Positions 6,062-10,710 of a stretch of 21,665 nt of DNA are shown piece by piece; position 1 is the stretch's first letter; every line of letters begins with the position of its first letter. Both the position numbers and the translations under genes were made by a program. Source of the DNA: Patescibacteria group bacterium (lineage in GTDB: Bacteria > Patescibacteriota > Minisyncoccia > UBA6257 > GWB1-50-10); assembly GCA_023380415.1 (NCBI GenBank), contig JAMCRC010000011.1:1-21665 (forward strand), read 5' to 3'. Under the pieces are notes generated by a model that made no database searches, was not told where the DNA came from, and saw only the letters and a program-made list of their open reading frames with translations.

Positions 6062-6541
6062 ATGGAGGATTTGTCCAACTACGAAAAATTGAAAGAAGAT
6101 GCTCTGAAATTTTACAACGAGATCGGCCGTGTTCACTCACCAGCCTTCGGTCAGGAAATCCAGTTCGATGCCGAGGGTTTCAATCATATAGTCTTCAAGA
6201 GCCCCAGGACAGAACGTGAGAGGTCTTCACAGATAGCGAGGTTCAAACTACTGCCGCGAGCAGTGAAACTTATTAAAGACTCGACGACCTACCAAGAATA
6301 CGAGGAGACTCTGAAAGAATTCGAAGTAAAAAGCTTCAAAAAGAAGAAGTGGAAAACCTTATTGGTAAAGTATTGGGGTATCATTGCAATCGTTGATGGT
6401 CGTAAGATTAAAGTTATCATAAGGAAAAAGGGTGATAATGGGATGCTACATTTTTGGAGCATCGTGCCGGGGTGGGTAACAAACAAATTCCGCGATACGA
6501 AATTCACAACAACTATGAAAGGTGATCCAGAAGAAGACTAA
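6062..6541 (+). CDS. Possible BECR-fold RNase (phage/toxin-type) protein
   Basis: 159 residues, Lys-rich, cytosolic. The layout AEGFNHIVFKS (about 41-51), a helix with QIARFKLLPRAVKLI (63-77), then WGIIAIVDGRKIKVIIRKK and LHFWSIVPGW resembles the PBECR (barnase/EndoU/colicin/RelE-like) nucleases common in phage and CPR accessory DNA. Candidate catalytic residues are the His in GFNHI, the Arg/Lys of the central strands and the His in LHFW. This is a memory-based fold guess. The frame is open from 5942, but that reading starts inside a hairpin and crosses a repeat; ATG 6062 has a promoter at leaderless spacing. The gene converges on the small RNA at 6547-6636. A toxin-like role is possible, not shown. 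Confidence 0.6.
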   Translation: MEDLSNYEKLKEDALKFYNEIGRVHSPAFGQEIQFDAEGFNHIVFKSPRTERERSSQIARFKLLPRAVKLIKDSTTYQEYEETLKEFEVKSFKKKKWKTLLVKYWGIIAIVDGRKIKVIIRKKGDNGMLHFWSIVPGWVTNKFRDTKFTTTMKGDPEED

Positions 6542-6546
6542 ATATT

Positions 6547-6573
6547 AAAAACAAAAACACCGCTTTACGCGGT
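6547..6573 (-). terminator. Intrinsic terminator of small RNA
   Basis: ACCGC-GTAAA-GCGGT followed by GTTTTTGTTTT on the minus strand. In the plus direction it is followed by ATCTTTGTT and can also end the nuclease-like gene. Confidence 0.75.
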
Positions 6574-6636
6574 ATCTTTGTTGTGCCTGCCTTCAGCTTA
6601 TCTCTTAGCCGAATAGGGCTGACGCCCCACAAGCAC
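6547..6636 (-). ncRNA. Candidate structured small RNA (three-way junction plus terminator)
   Basis: About 90 nt on the minus strand. A TATACT box (6643-6648) places the start near G6636, which is exactly the first base of stem P1 (GUGCUUG 6636-6630 with CAGGCAC 6589-6583). Inside P1 are P2 (GGGC 6627-6624 with GCCC 6619-6616, loop GUCA) and P3 (UUCGGCU 6613-6607 with AGCUGAA 6598-6592, 8-nt loop). The RNA ends in a textbook terminator (6573-6547). No open reading frame of note. I do not recognise an Rfam family. Its 3' end faces the 3' end of the nuclease-like gene, only a few bases away. Confidence 0.6.
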
Positions 6637-6642
6637 GACTTT

Positions 6643-6648
6643 AGTATA
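6643..6648 (-). promoter_or_regulatory. -10 box TATACT of small RNA
   Basis: TATACT lies 6 nt upstream of G6636, the first base of the P1 stem. Confidence 0.5.
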
Positions 6649-6726
6649 ACATATCCGCCTTCTGTAGCAAGGTATCGTGATCACGGGCATTGCGACCGCG
6701 CCACTAGTATGCTTTAATCATGTTTA

Positions 6727-7128
6727 ATGATAAGGAACTGGCGATTCTGGCTTACCATCTTCGTCGTATTTATTGTGGCTCTTTTTATCGGGGTGCATTT
6801 TTCTTATACGCAGCCGAATCCTATCTCCCTCGATGCCGTTAATCTCATTTTCTTGATTCTGGCAATTGTCTCCGGAGTTCTTAGCGTCGTTGCGATCACT
6901 TTCTCGTGGATCTTCTATGAAAGTAGTCAAAAATTGAACCAAGAAGCGAATAGCACTCTAACTAAGGTTACGGAGAAAACCTCTAAGATTGATGAGATGC
7001 TAACGAATCAATTTAATAAGCTCCTAGCAAGAAGGCTAGGCCTAGAGGAGTATGAGGGGACATTACCAATATCAGATATTAAGGTTCTCGGAGGGAAGAA
7101 AAAATCTAGTATAAAGAAAAGGAAATAA
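6727..7128 (+). CDS. Two-TM membrane protein with C-terminal coiled coil
   Basis: 133 residues. Membrane segments lie at about 7-24 (FWLTIFVVFIVALFIGVHF) and 37-61 (AVNLIFLILAIVSGVLSVVAI). A heptad-like polar helix follows (65-105, SSQKLNQEANSTLTKVTEKT onward), and the tail is very basic (KKKSSIKKRK). Short loops suggest both termini are cytoplasmic. No known family recognised. A TTTAAT box 8 nt before the ATG could be its promoter. It lies 6 bp before the next gene, forming a two-gene unit that ends at the cassette terminator. Two-TM proteins occur as effectors in some defence loci, but nothing here proves that. Confidence 0.65.
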   Translation: MIRNWRFWLTIFVVFIVALFIGVHFSYTQPNPISLDAVNLIFLILAIVSGVLSVVAITFSWIFYESSQKLNQEANSTLTKVTEKTSKIDEMLTNQFNKLLARRLGLEEYEGTLPISDIKVLGGKKKSSIKKRK

Positions 7129-7134
7129 ACTATC

Positions 7135-7485
7135 ATGCCAGAGGTAAATAGATTCAATATTGCTGAGGGTAGAATAGCGTTCGTTATTAAGGCTGGGCGA
7201 GTGCAGTGGTCCAGCGTGGGAGATATTGTTATAGCACGATTGGCACAAGATGCTAATTTTGTCTCGCTTGAAAAGAGGGGGGCACAATTAATTTTCACAT
7301 ACTTCTCTGTAGAAGCTGGCAGCGCATCTTTGCCTGTAGACGCCTCGACACTGGATGCCGCAAGGGATCATTCGTTCTTGCTGTCATGGTCTATCTCCGA
7401 GGATAAAATAGAGATTTTTATAGACGGGACACTTAGGGGCACGCAACCTATTCACGTCGAAACACCTAGTGTGCCACAGCAATAA
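7135..7485 (+). CDS. Small beta-rich protein, possibly concanavalin/LamG-like
   Basis: 116 residues, no signal peptide. The strand pattern GRIAFVIKAG...ANFVSLEKRGAQLIFTYF...DHSFLLSWSISEDKIEIFIDGTLRG resembles a LamG/concanavalin-like sheet, in which the phrase SWS-xxx-IEIFIDG is typical. This is a weak fold guess. No catalytic residues are evident. It follows the two-TM gene by 6 bp, with AAGGAAA upstream as a possible ribosome site, and ends just before the cassette-end terminator. Likely functions with the upstream membrane protein (inference from spacing). Confidence 0.6.
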   Translation: MPEVNRFNIAEGRIAFVIKAGRVQWSSVGDIVIARLAQDANFVSLEKRGAQLIFTYFSVEAGSASLPVDASTLDAARDHSFLLSWSISEDKIEIFIDGTLRGTQPIHVETPSVPQQ

Positions 7486-7497
7486 TCTAGACAGTCA

Positions 7498-7556
7498 ACA
7501 AAAATACCCGCCTCGTAAGGCGGGTATTTTTGACGAAAGCGGCAATTTTAGGTGGA
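7498..7556. repeat. Right-end 59-bp repeat, copy 2, overlapping tRNA-Ala 3' end
   Basis: 56 of 59 match to 4415-4473. The last seven bases (7550-7556) are core AGGTGGA. They cover the final four tRNA-Ala bases (7553-7556) plus the following CCT on the minus strand. Confidence 0.9.
7500..7531. terminator. Bidirectional intrinsic terminator at cassette B end
   Basis: Perfect 13-bp stem AAAAATACCCGCC/GGCGGGTATTTTT with a 6-nt loop. It ends the plus-strand cassette genes and the minus-strand tRNA-Val/tRNA-Ala transcript. Confidence 0.9.
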
Positions 7557-7623
7557 CCTACGGGGAATCGAACCCCGACCTCCTCCATGCCATGGAGATG
7601 TAATACCGTTTTACTATAGGCCC
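7553..7623 (-). tRNA. tRNA-Ala (GGC), cassette insertion site
   Basis: Acceptor GGGCCTA pairs with TAGGTCC and includes the G3:U70 wobble that marks tRNA-Ala. The anticodon loop ATGGCAT gives GGC; the T-arm is CGGGG-TTCGAAT-CCCCG. Discriminator A at 7553; CC follows but then T, so CCA is not fully encoded. Its 3' end forms the core of the repeat sites. Confidence 0.93.
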
Positions 7624-7624
7624 G

Positions 7625-7696
7625 TGGGCGTTAGAGGGATTGAACCTCTGACCTTTTCAATGTCAATGAAACGCTCTACCACTGAGCTAAACGCCC
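7625..7696 (-). tRNA. tRNA-Val (GAC)
   Basis: GGGCGTT/AACGCCC acceptor, anticodon stem TTTCA/TGAAA with loop TTGACAT (GAC), T-arm AGAGG-TTCAATC-CCTCT, discriminator A at 7625. Only one base (7624) separates it from tRNA-Ala, so the two come from one precursor. No CCA encoded. Confidence 0.93.
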
Positions 7697-7706
7697 GCTG
7701 GGAAAC

Positions 7707-7735
7707 AATATATCAGGAGTTTTGTTGCGAGACAA
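7707..7735 (-). promoter_or_regulatory. Promoter of tRNA-Val/tRNA-Ala (TTGTCT-17-TATATT)
   Basis: Minus-strand -35 TTGTCT (7735-7730) and -10 TATATT (7712-7707) with 17-nt spacing; start expected just upstream of 7696. Confidence 0.6.
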
Positions 7736-7753
7736 GCCGAAGTAATCTATAAA
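7725..7753 (+). promoter_or_regulatory. Promoter of tRNA-Arg (TTGCGA-17-TATAAA)
   Basis: -35 TTGCGA (7725-7730) and -10 TATAAA (7748-7753) with 17-nt spacing. Its -35 region overlaps that of the divergent tRNA-Val promoter. Confidence 0.55.
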
Positions 7754-7771
7754 TAATACGCGATTTGATTC

Positions 7772-7843
7772 GCCCTCGTAGCTCAACGGATAGAGCTATT
7801 CCGTCCTAAGGAAGAGATGGGGGTTCAATTCCCTCCGAGGGCA
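7772..7843 (+). tRNA. tRNA-Arg (CCT)
   Basis: GCCCTCG/CGAGGGC acceptor, anticodon stem ATTCC/GGAAG with loop GTCCTAA (CCT), T-arm GGGGG-TTCAATT-CCCTC, discriminator A at 7843. CCA is not encoded. A protein gene starts only 2 nt after the mature 3' end. Confidence 0.93.
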
Positions 7844-7845
7844 CT

Positions 7846-8313
7846 ATGTTGAAGCTTAAACCTTTCGAGCAAACATCGGGACTCTGCGGGCCGGCCTCGC
7901 TCAAGATAGTCCTCGAATACTACGGCGTGAGGAAAAGCGAAGCGGCGCTCGCCAAACTTTCCGGTGCATCCCGCGGCTCCGGGGTCGAGGCCAGTGGGCT
8001 CGTTCGGGCCGCCGAAAAACTCGGTTTCGCGGCGATCGTCAAAGACCGTGCGACCGTCGACGATATCCGTCGCCACTTGAAGCGCGGCATCCCCGTTATC
8101 GTCGACTGGTTTTCCAAGGACGACGGCCATTATTCGGTCGTCGCGGGCATCGAGAACGGCCGCATCCATATCCAGGACCCGGAGATCGGCCGCTTGCGTT
8201 CGCTCGACCTCGAAACGTTCCAAAGGGTCTGGTTCGATTTCCCCGGCGATGTTCTGCGTTCGCCGAAAGATGTCATTTGCCAGCGGATGATCGTCATTCG
8301 GCCGCGGAAATAG
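7846..8313 (+). CDS. C39-like (papain-fold) cysteine peptidase domain protein
   Basis: 155 residues, no signal peptide or transporter domain. The C39 layout is complete: oxyanion Gln9 and nucleophile Cys14 in EQTSGLCGPASLK, His95 in DDGHYSVVAG and Asp111 in IHIQDPEIG. Stand-alone C39-like proteins (Peptidase_C39_2 type) are found as intracellular or bacteriocin-processing-like proteases; the substrate is unknown. The ATG begins 2 nt after tRNA-Arg (7843), so RNase Z or similar processing of a joint transcript would give an mRNA with a 2-nt leader. No separate promoter or ribosome site fits. GC-rich like the chromosomal genes. Confidence 0.82.
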   Translation: MLKLKPFEQTSGLCGPASLKIVLEYYGVRKSEAALAKLSGASRGSGVEASGLVRAAEKLGFAAIVKDRATVDDIRRHLKRGIPVIVDWFSKDDGHYSVVAGIENGRIHIQDPEIGRLRSLDLETFQRVWFDFPGDVLRSPKDVICQRMIVIRPRK

Positions 8314-8319
8314 CCCGTA

Positions 8320-8348
8320 TTGAAGCCGGCCGCGGAAAAGTTTAGGAT
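8320..8348 (+). promoter_or_regulatory. Promoter of tRNA-Ser(CGA) (TTGAAG-17-TAGGAT)
   Basis: -35 TTGAAG (8320-8325) and -10 TAGGAT (8343-8348), 17 nt apart, ahead of the tRNA at 8365. Confidence 0.5.
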
Positions 8349-8364
8349 GTTAAGCGGCGCCTAA

Positions 8365-8451
8365 GGAGGGTTCGCATAGTGGTCTAGTGCGGCGCACTCG
8401 AAATGCGCTTGGGGAGAAATCCCCTCACAGGTTCGAATCCTGTACCCTCCG
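8365..8451 (+). tRNA. tRNA-Ser (CGA)
   Basis: GGAGGGT/ACCCTCC acceptor, anticodon stem GCGCA/TGCGC with loop CTCGAAA (CGA), long variable arm GGGGAGAAATCCCC, T-arm ACAGG-TTCGAAT-CCTGT, discriminator G at 8451. Followed by CC but then T, so CCA is incomplete. Confidence 0.94.
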
Positions 8452-8524
8452 CCTTCGCCTCGCTGTAGCTCGGCTTCGGCGAGATAAAATCCGCCAGCCG
8501 AGCGAAAGCGGGCAATCAATAAAT

Positions 8525-8553
8525 CAGCGCATCCTTGCGGTGCGCTGGTTTTG
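8525..8553 (+). terminator. Intrinsic terminator after tRNA-Ser(CGA)
   Basis: CAGCGCA(T)CC pairs with GGTGCGCTG with one bulged base, followed by GTTTTG. A second GC-rich hairpin (GCTCGGC/GCCGAGC) lies between the tRNA and this one. Confidence 0.6.
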
Positions 8554-8560
8554 TATCAGC

Positions 8561-8582
8561 AGGGCAGGATTCGAACCTGGGA
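8561..8582 (-). pseudogene. tRNA T-arm remnant
   Basis: On the minus strand CCAGG-TTCGAAT-CCTGC-CCT looks like the T-arm and 3' acceptor strand of a tRNA, but no D-arm or anticodon arm precedes it. Probably a tRNA fragment. Confidence 0.45.
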
Positions 8583-8586
8583 ATGG

Positions 8587-8592
8587 TATACT
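8587..8592 (+). promoter_or_regulatory. -10 box TATACT, leaderless geometry
   Basis: TATACT with a 7-nt spacer to the ATG at 8600. It sets the start of the next gene. Confidence 0.6.
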
Positions 8593-8599
8593 AAAATCG

Positions 8600-8875
8600 A
8601 TGTCAGAGAACAAAAGGATCGTCTGCATTGTCGTCTTCCTCGCCATCGCCGTCATCGCCGGCTTCGGCGGGTATCAATGGTCCGAACTGCACTGGGCCCA
8701 TTCTTCTTTCGACAGCTACTACACCTTCCGCGGATGCACGTCACTCCTCGACAAGACCGATACTTACGGCGACTGCCAAACCGCCGACGGCCAAACGATA
8801 AAGATCGTCCTCTACCAAGGCCAGTGGTATTTGAACGGCGACCTTCCCGGCTGTTTCCTCGGCATCTGCCTTTAG
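8600..8875 (+). CDS. Small exported or membrane-anchored Cys-containing protein
   Basis: 91 residues. A hydrophobic N-terminal segment (about 7-25, VCIVVFLAIAVIAGFGGY) acts as signal anchor. The outside part is short, with four Cys (RGCTSL, GDCQTA, PGCFLGICL) that could form two disulfides. No family recognised. The start is fixed by the TATACT box 7 nt upstream; the longer open frame from 8387 begins inside tRNA-Ser and is not real. A hairpin CCGTCC-CGCC-GGACGG just after the stop overlaps the next promoter region. Confidence 0.65.
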   Translation: MSENKRIVCIVVFLAIAVIAGFGGYQWSELHWAHSSFDSYYTFRGCTSLLDKTDTYGDCQTADGQTIKIVLYQGQWYLNGDLPGCFLGICL

Positions 8876-8894
8876 CCCGTCCCGCCGGACGGAG

Positions 8895-8900
8895 TATAAT
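8895..8900 (+). promoter_or_regulatory. -10 box TATAAT, leaderless geometry
   Basis: Perfect TATAAT with a 6-nt spacer (CACCCC) to the ATG at 8907. Confidence 0.65.
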
Positions 8901-8906
8901 CACCCC

Positions 8907-9275
8907 ATGTGGCATTTCATAAAAAGCTACGCCGTTTATTTCTTTGTCGGCGGAGCGTTCACGGCGCTCATAGTGGCGCTCGAGGAGAACGGTTCGCGCC
9001 TGCTTTCGGGTTTCGCGACGCTCATCCCCGTCTTCACGCTCATCGCCTACTTCTTCATCGGAGAATCGAAAGGCGGCGCGGCGGTCGGCCAGCACGCCTG
9101 GTTCGTGCTCGTCGGCACTCTTATCTCCTGGGTGCCTTACATGATCCTCGTGGCCTATCTTTCGCCGAAGCTCGGCTCGAAAGCGGCTATCGGCATTGGA
9201 TTGCTCGCTTTTTTCGTTCTTGCCGGCGCGTATCTCGAAGTGGTCCATCATTATCATTTCTTCGGCGAACCGTGA
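8907..9275 (+). CDS. Four-TM membrane protein, possibly DUF3147/GlpM-like
   Basis: 122 residues with four predicted membrane helices (about 8-26, 33-51, 64-84, 91-113). The phrase FFVGGAFTALIVALEENGSRLLSGFATLIPVFTLIAY, broken by short polar loops, recalls the DUF3147/GlpM-like small membrane proteins; this is a memory match, not a search. It ends with a His-rich tail VVHHYHFFGEP. Function unknown. Has its own leaderless-type promoter and lies 31 bp after the previous gene. Confidence 0.72.
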   Translation: MWHFIKSYAVYFFVGGAFTALIVALEENGSRLLSGFATLIPVFTLIAYFFIGESKGGAAVGQHAWFVLVGTLISWVPYMILVAYLSPKLGSKAAIGIGLLAFFVLAGAYLEVVHHYHFFGEP

Positions 9276-9312
9276 TCTGCGGGCAAATGTCACTCAAAAA
9301 AATTTTCGCGAG

Positions 9313-9321
9313 TTATCCACA
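9313..9321 (+). promoter_or_regulatory. Single perfect DnaA-box sequence TTATCCACA
   Basis: TTATCCACA lies upstream of a T-rich tract and the promoter of the Lys-rich mini-gene. One box alone does not make an origin; it may be a DnaA-regulated promoter or chance. Confidence 0.35.
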
Positions 9322-9342
9322 GTTTTCAAAAAATTTTTTTTC

Positions 9343-9348
9343 TATAAT
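9343..9348 (+). promoter_or_regulatory. -10 box TATAAT of Lys-rich mini-gene
   Basis: TATAAT 20 nt before the ATG at 9369, giving a short leader. A run of T lies just upstream. An alternative TTAACT 5 nt before the ATG would fit the leaderless pattern. Confidence 0.5.
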
Positions 9349-9368
9349 TAGATTAAGTTAACTTGTTA

Positions 9369-9515
9369 ATGATTTCGGCGCGATTGATGGTCGACAATCC
9401 CCCACCGATCTCTAAAAAGGAAAAAAAAAAAAAGGCAAAGAAAAAGAAGAAAGTGATGAAGAAGAAGGCTGCTCCGAAGAAGAAAAAGAAAGCTTCAAAG
9501 AAGCGCCGCAAATAA
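9369..9515 (+). CDS. 48-residue Lys-rich basic protein
   Basis: M-I-S-A-R-L-M-V-D-N-P-P-P-I-S followed by a tail that is nearly all Lys with a few Ala, Pro, Arg. Such tails resemble histone H1-like nucleic-acid-binding tails; it could bind DNA or RNA (inference). Codons alternate AAA and AAG, and 9421-9433 is an uninterrupted run of 13 A. The frame is supported by an upstream TATAAT and two intrinsic terminators right after the stop. Too short for standard gene finding and easily missed; the real start could also be the internal ATG at residue 7. Confidence 0.6.
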   Translation: MISARLMVDNPPPISKKEKKKKAKKKKKVMKKKAAPKKKKKASKKRRK

Positions 9516-9520
9516 CCTTT

Positions 9521-9545
9521 CAAACCCCTCCTCAAGAGGGGTTTG
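9521..9545 (+). terminator. Terminator 1 after Lys-rich gene
   Basis: Perfect 10-bp stem CAAACCCCTC/GAGGGGTTTG with a 5-nt loop; modest T-tract. Confidence 0.7.
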
Positions 9546-9565
9546 AACTTTATACGGCTCCCCTT

Positions 9566-9588
9566 CGACGCGCCAAGCGTCGTTTTTT
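9566..9588 (+). terminator. Terminator 2 after Lys-rich gene
   Basis: CGACGC-GCCAA-GCGTCG followed by TTTTTT; textbook intrinsic terminator in tandem with the first. Confidence 0.85.
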
Positions 9589-9590
9589 GA

Positions 9591-9596
9591 TACAAT
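9591..9596 (+). promoter_or_regulatory. -10 box TACAAT of HtrA-like gene
   Basis: TACAAT with an 8-nt spacer to the ATG at 9605; no Shine-Dalgarno sequence. Confidence 0.55.
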
Positions 9597-9604
9597 GATA
9601 AACA

Positions 9605-10642
9605 ATGAAAGAAAGATCCAGGGTGATAAGGACCGTTGCGCGGGTGATGCCGGCCGTCGTTTCCGTGACGCTCGAAAAGCACATCGATGAACTGAGGGGT
9701 GAGCTCGCGGCGGCCCGCAGAGGCAAATCCGCCTCGCTCAAGATCCCGCCGGAAAAGATCGATGCGGAAGGCATGGTCCAGATCGGCGGCGGTTCCGGAT
9801 TCGTCGTCGATCCCGAAGGGATCGTCCTCACCAACAAGCACGTCATCTCCGAACCGGGAGCGCGGTGCCGAGTCCAAACGGAGGACGGCGCGACCTATGA
9901 CGCCGAGGTGCTCGCCCGCGATCCGGTGGACGACGTAGCTATCCTGCGCATCCATCCCAAGAAACCGCTGTCGGCGGTGACGCTCGGCGATTCCGATAAA
10001 GCGGTCCTCGGTCAGACGGTCCTCGCGATCGGGAACGCCCTGGGACTCTTCAAGGACACCGTATCGCTGGGAATAATCTCCGGCCTATCCAGAGCGGTCC
10101 AGGCCAAGGAGGATGTCTCGGCGCGCGCCCAGGAACTGCGGGGCCTCATCCAGACCGATGCGGCGATCAATCCCGGAAATTCCGGCGGCCCATTGGTGGA
10201 TATTTTCGGCCGCGCCATCGGCATCAACGCCGCGGTCGTCGTCGGCGCGCAGAACATAAGCTTCGCGATACCGATAAAGGCCGCCGAGCGCGATCTCAAG
10301 GACATCAAGAAGTACGGGCGGATCCGCCGGCCGCTCTTCGGCGTTCGTTACCTGGTCCTTAATCCCGACCTGAGCCGTAAAATGGACCTACCGGTCGGCT
10401 ATGGTGCCTATGTCACGAGCGACCACCCATTCGAACCGGCCATTGTCCCGAAAAGTCCGGCCGATCTGGCCAAAATAAAGGAGAAGGATATCATCCTCGA
10501 ATGGAACGGCCGAAAGATAGGGCCCGAAACCACCCTCCAGGACTTCCTGGACGACTGCAAGGTCGGCGACACCGTCACCGTCAAGCTGGTCCGGAAGGAC
10601 AAGCAAATGGACGTAAAGGTGACGCTCACCGAAAGAAAATAG
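9605..10642 (+). CDS. HtrA/DegP-like serine protease with PDZ domain
   Basis: 345 residues. An S1C protease domain (about 55-230) carries His79 in LTNKHV, Asp110 in PVDDVAILRI and Ser193 in INPGNSGGPL. A C-terminal PDZ domain follows (about 245-345) with the carboxylate-binding region near the start and KEKDIILEWNGRKI typical of PDZ. HtrA proteases degrade or chaperone misfolded proteins. Unusually, the N-terminus (MKERSRVIRTVARVMPAVVS) shows no signal peptide or membrane anchor, so it may be cytosolic or the true start may differ; upstream is a terminator and promoter, leaving no room for an extension. It ends at a strong bidirectional terminator facing the lamin-tail gene. Confidence 0.88.
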   Translation: MKERSRVIRTVARVMPAVVSVTLEKHIDELRGELAAARRGKSASLKIPPEKIDAEGMVQIGGGSGFVVDPEGIVLTNKHVISEPGARCRVQTEDGATYDAEVLARDPVDDVAILRIHPKKPLSAVTLGDSDKAVLGQTVLAIGNALGLFKDTVSLGIISGLSRAVQAKEDVSARAQELRGLIQTDAAINPGNSGGPLVDIFGRAIGINAAVVVGAQNISFAIPIKAAERDLKDIKKYGRIRRPLFGVRYLVLNPDLSRKMDLPVGYGAYVTSDHPFEPAIVPKSPADLAKIKEKDIILEWNGRKIGPETTLQDFLDDCKVGDTVTVKLVRKDKQMDVKVTLTERK

Positions 10643-10658
10643 ACCCGCTAAAAACGCC

Positions 10659-10684
10659 CGGCCCCCGAATGGGGGCCGTTTTTT
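10659..10684. terminator. Bidirectional terminator between HtrA-like and lamin-tail genes
   Basis: CGGCCCCC-GAAT-GGGGGCCG followed by TTTTTT. On the minus strand it is followed by GGCGTTTTT. Confidence 0.9.
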
Positions 10685-10710
10685 CCGGATGCCGTACGCG
10701 GATACCGGTA

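Larger units (their letters stand above)
4467..7556. mobile_element. Cassette B: integrase-less insertion next to tRNA-Ala
   Basis: Bounded by core AGGTGGA at 4467-4473 and at 7550-7556, with a core-to-core period of 3,083 bp. The right core overlaps the last bases of tRNA-Ala. Cargo: Nudix hydrolase, orphan 254-residue protein, BECR-like nuclease, candidate small RNA, two-TM protein and a possible jelly-roll protein. Both ends match cassette A. No recombinase is encoded. Base composition is AT-richer than the flanks. Inferred from repeat structure. Confidence 0.55.

Noticed and set aside
9313..9321. Replication origin at the DnaA box
   Set aside because: Only one box, no dnaA/dnaN nearby and no cluster.
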